DNA of 64,000 nt from Desulfosporosinus youngiae DSM 17734 (GTDB lineage Bacteria > Bacillota > Desulfitobacteriia > Desulfitobacteriales > Desulfitobacteriaceae). The translations under genes were made by a program, and so were the position numbers. Shown one piece after another: positions 49,974 to 58,933 of the stretch. The notes under the pieces were generated by a model. That model made no database searches and was not told the origin of the DNA. It saw nothing but the letters and a program-made list of their open reading frames with translations. The first letter of the stretch is position 1; each line of letters opens with the position of its first letter. The DNA is taken from assembly GCF_000244895.1 (NCBI RefSeq), contig NZ_CM001441.1, positions 2,190,226 through 2,254,225 on the forward strand. Direction: 5' to 3'.

Positions 49974-52478
49974 TTGGGCATCATTACCAAGTTTATAGTC
50001 AAAAGTATTCTTGAAAAGAAGTTACGAACATTTCTGATCATTTTAGCTATTGTTTTATCTTCGGGCGTATTTTTTGCTTCGATCGCTATTTCCGGGAGTC
50101 TGGAGGAAATGATTATCAAAGGAATCAGAGATTCCATTGGGGATGCGGATATTGTAATCACACCCACGGAAAAATCATCTTCTCCGTACTTTTATATGAA
50201 TAAAGCGGAACTTTATAAAGACCGTACGGAATATATCATAGGTGAGATTCAGAAAAATGCGGTATATAAACCCAGCGGGAATGAAGAAGTCAGCATTAAC
50301 CTGACCGGTGCGGCTATTGAAGACGTTCAAACAATGAATCCGTTTACGATTGAGCAGCAGCATAATTTGTATCCTTTTGAGGGCAGAAAAATCGTCATTG
50401 GTAAATCCGCTGCAGAAAAGTATCAGTTGAAAGTAGGCGACAGCCTGGAACTAGAATTAGGAGAAGGCCAGGAAATCTCCAGACAAAAGTTTACGATCTG
50501 TGGAATAGGATCTTCAACAGGATTATTTAAAGGGGCTTCCAAATCAATCGCGGCAGTAGTACCCAGGGATTTTTTAAGTAATATGAATAATGCACGCGGT
50601 AAGGTGGGGGCTGTCTACATAAAGCTGATTCAGCCGGAAGAGAAACAGGAAATGATTCAGTTGTTGTCAGATGAGTATAAGGACTATAGGGTGTTTGAGC
50701 TTTTTCCTCTTGAGGAAATTAAGCAGGAAACCTTAATGATCTCCGCAATATTTCTGATGTTGTCATCCATCGTTTTTTTTATGAGCATCTTCATTATTTA
50801 CTCCTCCTTTAAGGTGATTACGACAGAAAAACTTCCGATCATAGGGACCTTTAGAAGTATTGGGGCCACTAAAAGAATGACAAACTATTTACTATTAGGA
50901 GAGAGTATTTTATATGGAATTGTCGGAGGCATTTTAGGGTGTGGAGTAGGAGTAGGAATCTTATATCTAATGTCTCAGGCCTTAAGCAAAATGGTAAATG
51001 GTTCTGATGGAATGGAATTCAAAGCCGTAATTCAATTTTCAGGAGCAAATTTTGTTTTGGCTTTCTTGATGGCAGTCATTCTTTGTTTTGTCAGTTCAAT
51101 CATCCCCATATTAAAGGTATCTAAAATTCCGATCAAGGACATCGTTTTAAACTCCGGGCCAAAGAATACTAAACGCAGAAAGTTATGGATGATCCTAGGC
51201 ATCGTTTTCCTGGTCATCGCTTTTGCTTCCTCTTTTATAACTTCGAATGATTTAAGGCCTATCTTAGGAAGCGCGGGGATGCTTCTTACTCTTACAGCCA
51301 TCGTAATGCTTGTGCCCAATATCACTTCAATTTTCGTAAAGATCTTTGAAACGTTGTATGTTTTTATCTTTGGGAACATAGGTATTCTGGCTGCTAAGAA
51401 TTTGAGAGAGAATCAAAACATTATTAATAATATCTCGATGCTGGCCATAGGGATAGCCTGCTTGCTTCTGATCAATACAGCCAGCTATGATAATGTCATA
51501 AGCATAACAGATCAGTTCAGAAATTCCTTATATGATATAGAAATGTATACCCAGAAGGGCGATCGGAATATCGAGAAGCGGTTGCTTAGTATTGAGGGCG
51601 TGCAAGAAGTGTATGGAGATTATGAGACTTATGGAGTGGAATTGGCAGATAGAAATGACAGGATATCTCGGATTAAAGGGATTGATAAAAGCAAGATCTT
51701 AAATTTCTGGAATATCGAGATGAATAAAGATAGTCAAGATATGTTTGAACGGCTTGATGAAGGACGAAATATTTTAATAACTAATACTTTAAAGGAAAAG
51801 CTGAATCTAAAAGAAGGGGATTTGCTAAAGCTAAAATTAAAAAGTGGTGAAAAGGAATATAAGGTGATTGGATTTTTTGAGGATTTTGCTAAGAACAAAA
51901 ATATTGGCCTTATATCACAACGCTTCTTTAAAGCAGATACCCAATCTAAGTATTATTCAACCATTTATATAAAGACATCCCAAAATCCTGAAAATGTACT
52001 TAAGAAAATCGAAGCAGAATTTATAAGGCTAAAACCCTACTTACAGACCAAGAGTAAGCTGCAAGAAGAGTATATGAATTCTAATCAACAAGTAACACTG
52101 CTCATGTCAGGTTTTTCAATTCTGGCGATCATTATCGGAGTTTTTGGAGTGTTAAACAATCTCTTAATAAGCTTCCTGGTTCGTAAGCGTGCCCTCGCCG
52201 TTTTCAAGTCGATAGGTATGAGCAAGGTTCAGACAGTTAAGATGATTTTCATTGAAGCCCTCACTGGAGGAGCGATAGGCGGGTTATTAGGCGTTATGGC
52301 AGGAACCTTAATGATCGTTATTTTGGCGGGAACGAGCAATTCAAAGGATATACACTTCCCCATAAGCTCTTATTTACTCTATGTTGTCGCAGGTGTTCTC
52401 CTAATGCTTATAGCATCAATAATTCCGGCCCTAAAATCCTCAAAACTTGATATAGTTTCATCCATAAAGCTTGAATAA
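49974..52478 (+). CDS. FtsX-type ABC permease, two-domain
   Basis: An 834-residue MacB/FtsX-family permease: an N-terminal helix (VKSILEKKLRTFLIILAIVLSSG), a large extracytoplasmic domain, three helices (ISAIFLMLSSIVFFMSIF and following), then a repeat of the same plan in the second half, ending with FtsX helices (LLISFLVRKRALAVFKSIGM and VVAGVLLMLIASIIPAL). The TTG at 49974 is chosen because AGGAG lies 8 bases before it; the longer frame overlaps the adaptor gene without a ribosome site. Substrate unknown: lipids, peptides or antibiotics are all possible for this type. Confidence 0.86.
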   Translation: MGIITKFIVKSILEKKLRTFLIILAIVLSSGVFFASIAISGSLEEMIIKGIRDSIGDADIVITPTEKSSSPYFYMNKAELYKDRTEYIIGEIQKNAVYKPSGNEEVSINLTGAAIEDVQTMNPFTIEQQHNLYPFEGRKIVIGKSAAEKYQLKVGDSLELELGEGQEISRQKFTICGIGSSTGLFKGASKSIAAVVPRDFLSNMNNARGKVGAVYIKLIQPEEKQEMIQLLSDEYKDYRVFELFPLEEIKQETLMISAIFLMLSSIVFFMSIFIIYSSFKVITTEKLPIIGTFRSIGATKRMTNYLLLGESILYGIVGGILGCGVGVGILYLMSQALSKMVNGSDGMEFKAVIQFSGANFVLAFLMAVILCFVSSIIPILKVSKIPIKDIVLNSGPKNTKRRKLWMILGIVFLVIAFASSFITSNDLRPILGSAGMLLTLTAIVMLVPNITSIFVKIFETLYVFIFGNIGILAAKNLRENQNIINNISMLAIGIACLLLINTASYDNVISITDQFRNSLYDIEMYTQKGDRNIEKRLLSIEGVQEVYGDYETYGVELADRNDRISRIKGIDKSKILNFWNIEMNKDSQDMFERLDEGRNILITNTLKEKLNLKEGDLLKLKLKSGEKEYKVIGFFEDFAKNKNIGLISQRFFKADTQSKYYSTIYIKTSQNPENVLKKIEAEFIRLKPYLQTKSKLQEEYMNSNQQVTLLMSGFSILAIIIGVFGVLNNLLISFLVRKRALAVFKSIGMSKVQTVKMIFIEALTGGAIGGLLGVMAGTLMIVILAGTSNSKDIHFPISSYLLYVVAGVLLMLIASIIPALKSSKLDIVSSIKLE

Positions 52479-52817
52479 AGGGGTAGTAAGGATAAAAATA
52501 GCAAACGGATGATTACGCATAGTGGATTTTAACAACGTCGGCAAGAAGCCTCCAGCCGCTAAGCTACCTTGCTCACGATAGTGAGTGCATAGGGCGGGAG
52601 ATGAATTGCCGCCTTTTTTCCAATAGGTATTACTAATCACCTATAGACTGATAAAATGTAATCAGTCTTAGAATTTGATGGATTAATCGACTATGAGCAG
52701 AATTTCCCCCAGTCTAAATCAGGAGTTTGCGAATAATAATTATTATTCTGAATAGTAGGAATATGATTATTTACGTAGAACTACTACTTAATGAACTATT
52801 AAGGAGGGGGAAATCTT
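52479..52817. other. 339-base gap with hairpin and terminator
   Basis: CTCAC/GTGAG hairpin at 52572-52585 and GGCGG at 52593-52597 with CCGCC at 52609-52613 followed by TTTTTT, an intrinsic terminator. The segment 52530-52620 has the look of the non-coding end of an IS200/IS605-type element, but no gene of such an element is present. Nothing else is supported. A GGAGGGGG ribosome site lies before the next gene. Confidence 0.45.
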
Positions 52818-53288
52818 ATGAATGAAGAACTAGCTCTGGAGGCCCGTAATCGTGCGGGTAATAAATTTAAGATGGGTCTGAATTGTTCTGAAGCAATTGT
52901 GCAGACCTTTAATGAAATGTTGAATAACCCTTTGAACTCAGATGCCTTAAAAATGGCGACTGGCTTTGGAGGCGGATTAGGGCATGCCGGTTGTATGTGT
53001 GGAGCATTAACCGGGTCGGTCATGGCGTTAGGACTTTTTAAGGGCCGCTTTGATCCCGCAGAATCCAGAGAACCTGCCTATAATCTGGCTCATGACTTTC
53101 ATGATCGTTTTCTTAATCAATACGAAGCAACTTGCTGCCGGGTGTTAAACCCTCATGAGTTTGATTCTCAAGACCATTTACGCCGATGTCTGAAATTAAC
53201 TGGGGGGACAGCTAAGTTGCTAATGGAGTTCCTTCAAGAAAAGAAATTAGTGGATGATGAATTCACATGGCCTGATATGGCTCAGTGA
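52818..53288 (+). CDS. C_GCAxxG_C_C family protein
   Basis: A 156-residue member of the C_GCAxxG_C_C family named after its cysteine pattern: NCSEAIVQTF, then GGLGHAGCMCGALTGSVMALG, a TCCRVLNPHEF pair and a final RCLKLTGGTAKLL cysteine. The family is common in anaerobes and seems suited to redox or metal-cluster chemistry, with no proven function. GGAGGGGG precedes the ATG. It is a single gene with its own terminator. Confidence 0.85.
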   Translation: MNEELALEARNRAGNKFKMGLNCSEAIVQTFNEMLNNPLNSDALKMATGFGGGLGHAGCMCGALTGSVMALGLFKGRFDPAESREPAYNLAHDFHDRFLNQYEATCCRVLNPHEFDSQDHLRRCLKLTGGTAKLLMEFLQEKKLVDDEFTWPDMAQ

Positions 53289-53311
53289 GACTTCAAATTA
53301 TTGAAGCAATA

Positions 53312-53360
53312 AAGGGGCTGATGCTTTACGAATAGAGTCGTAAAGCATCAGCCCCTTATT
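53312..53360 (+). terminator. intrinsic terminator
   Basis: AAGGGGCTGATGCTTTACGA pairs perfectly (20 bp) with its complement across a 6-base loop, followed by ATTACAT. It ends the C_GCAxxG_C_C gene. Confidence 0.8.
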
Positions 53361-53460
53361 ACATAAAAAATAGCTGCGGACATAAGAACCCTCTTAGGGT
53401 CACAAAAAAGCGAAAAGGGTATTCCAACTACATTTTAAAGTGGTTCTGCACCCCCTTTTT

Positions 53461-53934
53461 TTAAATTTGACGAACTACAACACGCGAACCTTCCACAGCG
53501 ATTACTTTGATCTTTGCGCCACTCATTACGAATGCCCCTTCTGTTACAACATCAAGTCGTTCACCGCTAAAATCAGCCGTTCCAGCCGGGCGCAACTGAC
53601 AGAGCGCGATCCCTTGTTTATTCAAATAAATCTCGTAGTTGCGACCAGGGGTTAGATAACCCTCTTTTGGAGTTTGGCAGGTTTTTAAAGAGAATCGTTC
53701 CCAAATAAAACGGGTTTGGGGCAAGCGAAAACTTAAGGCGAATAACCCGGTTAGAGTCAATAGTAATAAACTTATGAAAAAAACCCTTTGGGCAAAGGAA
53801 TCAACACTTAAAACGATCCCAGTGATGAGGGCAGCGACGCCAAATAAGCCAAGTATTCCTCCGGGAACAAAAATCTCTAAAAACAAGAGAGCGATTCCGA
53901 GTATAAATAAGGCAACGATAAATCCTGTCCCCAC
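53461..53934 (-). CDS. NfeD-like membrane protein
   Basis: A 157-residue protein with three or four N-terminal helices (MGTGFIVALFILGIALLFLE, VPGGILGLFGVAALITGIVL, VFFISLLLLTLTGLFAL) and a C-terminal OB-fold-like beta domain (GIALCQLRPAGTADFSGERL, then VDVVTEGAFVMSGAKIKVIAVEG type strands), as in NfeD proteins that accompany stomatin/SPFH proteins. No stomatin gene is next to it. GGTGGGAG precedes the GTG start. Copy C of the dispersed repeat begins 72 bases upstream of its start. Confidence 0.82.
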   Translation of the reverse strand: MGTGFIVALFILGIALLFLEIFVPGGILGLFGVAALITGIVLSVDSFAQRVFFISLLLLTLTGLFALSFRLPQTRFIWERFSLKTCQTPKEGYLTPGRNYEIYLNKQGIALCQLRPAGTADFSGERLDVVTEGAFVMSGAKIKVIAVEGSRVVVRQI

Positions 53935-54005
53935 GTTTCTCCCACCTTTAAAGAACCTTTACATAGATATAACACGTTCCGCTTCCCTAAGCAATCCTTT
54001 CTGCA

Positions 54006-54402
54006 TTTTTCATCCCCCGCTGGTGCCGCTTTAGCGGCATGGGGGTCTACACTGAAAGAAGACTCGTCAGAATCCTCTGGTTGTCCAAATTGTCCTGCGC
54101 AGGCCAATTTGGGACAACCATATTACAAACTATTGAATCCCCAGACCCGCAAGCAGGGCAGCTTCGTCCACAGAAGCGAACCCATTGCATGGAGAGGCGT
54201 TACAAGCCCACAAGACGGTGCGGGGATACGGAGCCACGGGTTCACCTCAGGTATTACCCGGAGGTTTGGCGGAGTCCCGCACTGGCGAGTGGGCCAGCCT
54301 CGGAGTGCTGCGGTGAGCGGATGTGGACGAAGCTGCCCGACCCGGGAGTACTCTCGTTTTCATCCTCTGCTGGTGCAGCGGCATGGACGATTACTCTGAA
54401 AA
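54006..54402 (+). repeat. structured dispersed repeat, copy C
   Basis: Bracketed by direct repeats at 54006-54057 and 54357-54402. The outer stem pairs 54156-54171 (GGGCAGCTTCGTCCAC) with 54323-54338 perfectly over 16 bp. Inner stems are as in copy B, except one G-T pair in GGTGCGGG/CCCGCACT. The left part (54058-54135) differs from A and B and contains another imperfect palindrome (TGTCCAAATTG/CAATTTGGGACA). It lies between a minus-strand and a plus-strand gene. Confidence 0.88.
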
Positions 54403-54517
54403 TCAAAGACCCGAAAAATATAAAGCCCCCAAAGAAGGGGCTATTTATATTTTCAGGGTGGAAAGTTATGAGACAGGCCCGCATATATTTAATAAGCTTT
54501 AGTGGGGAGGAATGATT

Positions 54518-55243
54518 TTGGAATTAATGTATACGTTTCCAGCAGTTATCGGCTTAGGAGCACTTCATTCTTTAGAACCGGGGCATGGTAAAGGAGTTAT
54601 CACAGCTTATTTAATCTCTTCAGGTGCCAAAATTAAAGATGCAATTATGATTGGCCTAATCTCGGCATTAGCTCATACGCTTTCGATTACCTTACTGGCG
54701 ATTTCAACTTCGACCGCTATTAAAGTACTTGTTCCGGAAAATCTGATCCATTGGCTTCAGCTTGTTTCAGGAATTGTGGTTATTTATATCGGCCTAAGTA
54801 TAATTACACAGAGAATTTTTGATTATTATGAAGAAAAACAAAAACCTCGCCATAGTGCTCATGGCCATAGTTGCGGCGGTCATTGCAGTCATAACCATAC
54901 TAAGCCAATGTCTCATCCGACTAACCGTTTCAATTTGTTTCTGACAGGCTTTTTTACTGGAATAGTTCCCTGTCCAAGTGCCCTGGCGATCCTGCTGGCG
55001 GCAGTATCGGCGGATCAGATTCCTTTAGGATTAGGGCTGGTGGGAGCATTTTCTATTGGAGGGGCTATCACGATGGTGGCAATTGCTGTAGTTGTTGTTC
55101 GGGCCGGCCACACAATAAAGAAATTAGAACGATGGCAGGTAGTAAACCGTTTAGCACTGGTTTCTTCTTGTTTGATCATATTTTTGGGTGGAGCAGTGAT
55201 TTTTCAATCATTAGGCCGAATTGGGATATCTTCCGGGTTTTAG
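54518..55243 (+). CDS. NicO/RcnA-type nickel/cobalt exporter
   Basis: A 241-residue transporter with six or more helices. The first helix holds the family motif ALHSLEPGHGKGVI; a His-rich cytoplasmic loop (RHSAHGHSCGGHCSHNHTKP) follows the third helix, then the second motif GFFTGIVPCPSALAILLAA. This matches NicO/RcnA-type nickel or cobalt exporters rather than NixA-type importers. The start is taken as TTG 54518 (7 bases after GGGGAGG); ATG 54512 is too close to that site. It has no partner gene. Confidence 0.82.
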   Translation: MELMYTFPAVIGLGALHSLEPGHGKGVITAYLISSGAKIKDAIMIGLISALAHTLSITLLAISTSTAIKVLVPENLIHWLQLVSGIVVIYIGLSIITQRIFDYYEEKQKPRHSAHGHSCGGHCSHNHTKPMSHPTNRFNLFLTGFFTGIVPCPSALAILLAAVSADQIPLGLGLVGAFSIGGAITMVAIAVVVVRAGHTIKKLERWQVVNRLALVSSCLIIFLGGAVIFQSLGRIGISSGF

Positions 55244-55251
55244 ACGCCAGG

Positions 55252-55731
55252 TTAAGATTTAGCGCCCTTTAAATCAGGAGTTAAGTAAATATCAACGTCA
55301 TGTCCGGTAGCTCTATGACAGTCTAAACATGATTGGGATTGCTTTATAGTCGCGAAGTGGTTTACCTTAGATGTGTTCTTTAGCCGTACAGTTTCCGGAT
55401 AGTGCTTTCTGTCCTTTAAATGGCATATGAGACAATTCTGATCATAAACAATGGCTTGGGTAGGAATGGTATAGTCACCGCTATAATGTTGGAATACGTA
55501 GTTTAACCCTCTGGCTTTAGCATGAATTTTACCTAGCTCCCCTCTTGGCTGATGGCACTCCAGACAGTTAATATCCTTATGTGCAGAAGTTTGCCAGGAT
55601 GTAACGTATTTTTCAACCTCATGGCACTTGGCGCAAAAATCAGGCCCGGAGGTGGCTGTATACCCTATTTGAAACAGAATGTATAAAACAATAATTACGG
55701 TCAAGCTTCCAATGATTGACTTCTTCCACAT
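55252..55731 (-). CDS. NapC/NirT-type tetrahaem cytochrome c
   Basis: A 159-residue membrane-anchored cytochrome: one N-terminal helix (GSLTVIIVLYILFQIGYTAT) and four CxxCH haem sites (CAKCH, CLECH, CLICH, CLDCH). Proteins of this NapC/NrfH group take electrons from quinol and hand them to an extracytoplasmic reductase. The family's Lys/Met axial ligand for the first haem cannot be assigned with certainty. No reductase gene adjoins it, so its partner is elsewhere. The gene ends 8 bases after the NicO stop on the opposite strand. Confidence 0.85.
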   Translation of the reverse strand: MWKKSIIGSLTVIIVLYILFQIGYTATSGPDFCAKCHEVEKYVTSWQTSAHKDINCLECHQPRGELGKIHAKARGLNYVFQHYSGDYTIPTQAIVYDQNCLICHLKDRKHYPETVRLKNTSKVNHFATIKQSQSCLDCHRATGHDVDIYLTPDLKGAKS

Positions 55732-55810
55732 AATGAAGCCTTATAAATATGAAAAATAGTATATGCATTTCTGTAAATTTTAACTAATGCTTTCATAAAT
55801 TAGTTTACAA

Positions 55811-55857
55811 CTAAGACCTGATTCCTAAATTCCATTGGAGTCAGGTCTTTAGTTTTT
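55811..55857 (+). terminator. intrinsic terminator, plus-strand orientation
   Basis: CTAAGACCTGA pairs with TCAGGTCTTTAG across about 18 bases, followed by TTTTT. It lies upstream of the carbonic anhydrase gene with no plus-strand gene immediately before it except NicO at 55243, so it may stop read-through antisense to the cytochrome. Confidence 0.6.
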
Positions 55858-55951
55858 ACATTTTTTAGTTTGGATAGGTCTAAGATGCCCCACATATTGG
55901 TAAAATGTAGATATAATTCTATCTCGACAGAATATAGAAGGGAGAAATTTT

Positions 55952-56731
55952 GTGAGAAGACGATTTACTTATCTTAGCTGCCTATTCCTTACATTAGCTA
56001 TCTTACTCAATGGCTGTGGAAGTGATATTTCACGTATTGCCGGTGACCAAAATACTGAGGCGGAGAATCCTGCTGTACAGGAGGCGTTAGCTGCTTCTCC
56101 AGTCTATCAACGAATAGAAATAATCTCCTCTCCTGAGGAAGCAAAACAACTCTTAATTGAAGGAAACCAACGTTTTGCCACGGGTAAACTGTTGAGTAAG
56201 GATTTGAGTTCCGCAAGACGAAGGGAGTTGATGGAAAATGGTCAACATCCCTTTGCAGTCATTGTGAGTTGCTCGGATTCGAGAGTTCCTCCCGAACTTT
56301 TGTTTGATCAAGCCCTTGGAGATTTATTTGTAGTCCGTGTCGCTGGAAATGTAGTTAGTCCGGTTGAATTAGGAAGCATAGAGTATGCAGTGGATCACTT
56401 GAAAACCCCCTTAGTTGTGGTGCTTGGTCATGAGGCATGTGGAGCGGTTACGGCCGCTGTCCAGGGCGGAGAAACACACGGGAGTATTAGCTCAATCATT
56501 GAAAAGATTAAGCCTGCAGTTGACGGAGCCAAGGCGCTGAGCTTCGGCATAACAACGAATAAAGATTTAATCGATAAAAGCACTGAACTAAATATCCAAA
56601 ACACCATCAAAGAAATCTTAAAGAGCCCAATTATCGAAGAGGGTGCAGCAACGAAAAAAGTGGATATCACAGGTATTAAATATGATCTGGATGAGGGTGT
56701 TTTAGAGTTCATTAATTTAGAAGCCAACTGA
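55952..56731 (+). CDS. lipoprotein beta-carbonic anhydrase
   Basis: A 259-residue beta-class carbonic anhydrase, exported: signal peptide with lipobox LLNGC at about residue 22. The zinc site is complete: Cys and Asp-Arg in VSCSDSRVPPELLFD, then LGHEACGAVTAAV with the His and Cys ligands. Interconverts CO2 and bicarbonate, here outside the membrane. Most bacterial beta enzymes are cytoplasmic, so a lipoprotein form is unusual, though reported in some clostridia. GTG start after GAAGGGAG. No partner gene. Confidence 0.88.
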   Translation: MRRRFTYLSCLFLTLAILLNGCGSDISRIAGDQNTEAENPAVQEALAASPVYQRIEIISSPEEAKQLLIEGNQRFATGKLLSKDLSSARRRELMENGQHPFAVIVSCSDSRVPPELLFDQALGDLFVVRVAGNVVSPVELGSIEYAVDHLKTPLVVVLGHEACGAVTAAVQGGETHGSISSIIEKIKPAVDGAKALSFGITTNKDLIDKSTELNIQNTIKEILKSPIIEEGAATKKVDITGIKYDLDEGVLEFINLEAN

Positions 56732-56995
56732 GACGCGAATATTGACGAAGAGTGCAACGACCTTTGTCAAATGGGCAGAACTTAAAATGTTAGTATGGAA
56801 GGCTCCTTGTATCATATATTAAGGGGTCTTTTCCTGTATCAGAGAATAAAAGATACAACTATTAGAAAAAAAGAGAGGTTTGAGATTAGATAAATTATGA
56901 TCTCAATAAAGGACTTTCAAGGAAGGTTGTCGAATAAGAATCTTTTGCAGATATGCATCTGAGTGAAATGAAAAATTTTATTTAAAGGAGTTATT

Positions 56996-57637
56996 ATGGA
57001 ATTAATCACCGGACTCATCGATTTTATTCTCCATATTGATCTATACTTAGTTGAAATTATTAAGAACTATGGAACTTGGACCTATTTGATTCTTTTCATG
57101 ATTATCTTTAGTGAAACGGGCTTTGTTGTTACCCCTTTTCTTCCGGGAGACTCCCTGTTATTTGTCATTGGGGCTTTAGGAGCTAAGGGTAGCTTAGATT
57201 TCAACATGGCTCTCATGCTTCTCTTTTTGGCCGCGATTGGAGGCAACACATTAAACTACTTTATCGGCAAAATGATTGGGCATAAATTACTGGCAATGAA
57301 AAATTCCCGCATTATTAAGAAAGAGTATCTGGATAAGACCCATGCCTTTTATCAAAAACATGGAGGTAAGGCTATAATATTCTCTAGATTTATTCCAATC
57401 ATCCGTACGTTTGCTCCTTTTGTGGCTGGTCTTGGCAAGATGAGCTTTATGAGATATAGTATATATAATGTTATCGGCGGTGTTTCCTGGGTCTTGTTGT
57501 TTATGTTTGCCGGATTTTTCTTTGGTAATATTCCCGCGGTCAAACATAATTTTACCTATGTAATATTTGCCATAATCTTTGTTTCTTTGCTGCCCACAAT
57601 TGTCCCTTACATTAAAAGTAAACGGAGTAGGAGATAG
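56996..57637 (+). CDS. DedA-family membrane protein
   Basis: A 213-residue DedA/SNARE-associated-type protein. It has the N-terminal re-entrant stretch FSETGFVVTPFLPGDSLLF, the helix NTLNYFIGKMIGHKL, then the signature FSRFIPIIRTFAPFVAGLGKMS and GGVSWVLLFMFAGFFFG. Recent work shows DedA members act as flippases of undecaprenyl phosphate or phosphatidylethanolamine; which applies here is not known. AAAGGAG precedes the ATG. A 13-bp hairpin follows it. Confidence 0.9.
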   Translation: MELITGLIDFILHIDLYLVEIIKNYGTWTYLILFMIIFSETGFVVTPFLPGDSLLFVIGALGAKGSLDFNMALMLLFLAAIGGNTLNYFIGKMIGHKLLAMKNSRIIKKEYLDKTHAFYQKHGGKAIIFSRFIPIIRTFAPFVAGLGKMSFMRYSIYNVIGGVSWVLLFMFAGFFFGNIPAVKHNFTYVIFAIIFVSLLPTIVPYIKSKRSRR

Positions 57638-57673
57638 GTTAATAATCTGGATTTTTAATATAATCTTGTTTAG

Positions 57674-57713
57674 AAAGCTCAACATATCACTGATAGTGAC
57701 TATGTTGAGCTTT
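57674..57713 (+). terminator. hairpin after dedA
   Basis: AAAGCTCAACATA pairs with TATGTTGAGCTTT and an inner TCACT/AGTGA pairing lies inside, with no T-run after it. Probably a terminator or 3' stabiliser. Confidence 0.55.
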
Positions 57714-57875
57714 AGACTAATGTTTGAAAACTTTGCAAAAAATCAGAGGATATCCATTACTCCATTCTAAAATTAAATAGGCGGGAAAATCATTGATAGC
57801 CAGGGTTATGAAGTAGTTTACTTTTTTTGCTAATGAAGGGGCTAATAGAAAATGGAAGGAAGGTTAAGAAGAGAA

Positions 57876-58292
57876 ATGTCGAGAAAGATTCATATCACAT
57901 CTGTAGACAGAGACCGCTTATTAAAGCTGATAGGAAAAGAAAGAGAGTTTAATAGCGTTATTAGTAAGCAGTATTTGAAAAATCTGGAGGAAGAACTGAC
58001 CAATGCGCAAATTTTAACCTCTGAAGAGATCCCTAAGGATGTTATTACAATGAACTCCAAAATTCTTCTGCGGGATATGGATGCGAACGAGGAAATGGTT
58101 TATACGTTAGTTTACCCTGCGGAGGCAAATTTGGCAGAGGATAAAATTTCTGTCCTTGCTCCGGTGGGAACAGCTATCTTAGGGTACCGGGAGGGAGACA
58201 TCATTGAATGGAAGGTGCCTGACGGTATCATTAATCTGAAGGTTGAAAAGATTCTATACCAGCCGGAAGCTGCCGGCGATTATCATCTTTAA
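57876..58292 (+). CDS. GreA/Rnk-type transcription factor
   Basis: A 138-residue protein of the nucleoside diphosphate kinase regulator (Rnk)/GreA-C-terminal family: KIHITSVDRDRLLKLIG at the start, a helical stretch, then the FKBP-like C-terminal domain ending LGYREGDIIEWKVPDG, the usual GreA-like finish. Members lacking the GreA coiled coil bind RNA polymerase without cutting transcripts. Two starts are possible: ATG 57852 or 57876; the latter matches the family's start. It is followed by a strong terminator. Confidence 0.82.
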   Translation: MSRKIHITSVDRDRLLKLIGKEREFNSVISKQYLKNLEEELTNAQILTSEEIPKDVITMNSKILLRDMDANEEMVYTLVYPAEANLAEDKISVLAPVGTAILGYREGDIIEWKVPDGIINLKVEKILYQPEAAGDYHL

Positions 58293-58344
58293 ATAACTTT
58301 AGGTCCAATCGGTTGGGACAAACTATTTGGTAATGTTCTAAGAA

Positions 58345-58400
58345 AAATAGTTGTTAAAGAGGATGCTACGGGCATCTTTTTCCTTAACAACTATTTTTTT
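58345..58400 (+). terminator. nested intrinsic terminator
   Basis: AAATAGTTGTTAA pairs with TTAACAACTATTT around an inner GATGC/GCATC hairpin, ending in TTTTTTT. It separates the Rnk-like gene from the XRE-led gene cluster. Confidence 0.8.
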
Positions 58401-58471
58401 ATTATAAGGATTATGCTATACCAAAACGGACACAAATAGTGTAATATTACACTAAAGAGGTGTGAGAGCCG

Positions 58472-58930
58472 ATGACAAGAACAGAGTTCATCCTAAAAGT
58501 CTCAGATAAACTGAAACTAATCCGGATTGAAAGGGATTATACTCAAGATAAGATGGCCGAAGTACTGGGAATATCCAAGAAAACGTTAGTTCAGATTGAA
58601 AAAGGCCGATCTGTTCTTAGCTGGGCAGGTGCTGTAACCTTGTGCACAATTTTCAGAGACAGCGAAGTCCTGGAGATGACATTTGGCGGGAATCCTCAAG
58701 ATATCATTCTTTCGTTAGCCTTTACTGATTATGAACGTAATGAAAAAACCATGGGTGGAAAAGTGTGGTGGAATAATATTGAATGTACGGAGTACTATCG
58801 AATCCAGCAAAATATTATTTCCAGGCACTTTCGAATCCTTGATAGTCAGGACCGAAGGATTTGCTCTTCCTTTGATGATAAATATATTTGGAAAAGGTTT
58901 CGGGAGCTTTCAGGAGAGGGCGGGGCATAG
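58472..58930 (+). CDS. XRE-family transcriptional regulator
   Basis: A 152-residue protein with an N-terminal helix-turn-helix of the XRE/Cro type (LKLIRIERDYTQDKMAEVLG, then ISKKTLVQIEKGRS). The rest (VWWNNIECTEYYRIQQNIIS and following) is an uncharacterised domain that may sense a ligand. GAGGTGTGAG precedes the ATG. The UbiA gene begins 3 bases after its stop, so it is transcribed with the lipid-type cluster and probably controls it. Confidence 0.82.
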   Translation: MTRTEFILKVSDKLKLIRIERDYTQDKMAEVLGISKKTLVQIEKGRSVLSWAGAVTLCTIFRDSEVLEMTFGGNPQDIILSLAFTDYERNEKTMGGKVWWNNIECTEYYRIQQNIISRHFRILDSQDRRICSSFDDKYIWKRFRELSGEGGA

Positions 58931-58933
58931 GAT

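Noticed and set aside
52458-52640. Minus-strand frame with GGNSSPALCTHYREQGSLAA at the end of the permease gene
   Set aside because: Lies over hairpins and a terminator on the other strand, with no ribosome site; similar frames are often by-products of non-coding IS ends.
54039-54515. Long frames through the repeat cores (for example KPTRRCGDTEPRVHLRYYPE at 39454-39804 and 54039-54515)
   Set aside because: The frames follow the structured repeat, have no ribosome site, and differ in their ends; the compensatory changes keep base pairing rather than codons. They are more likely a by-product of a conserved RNA or DNA fold.
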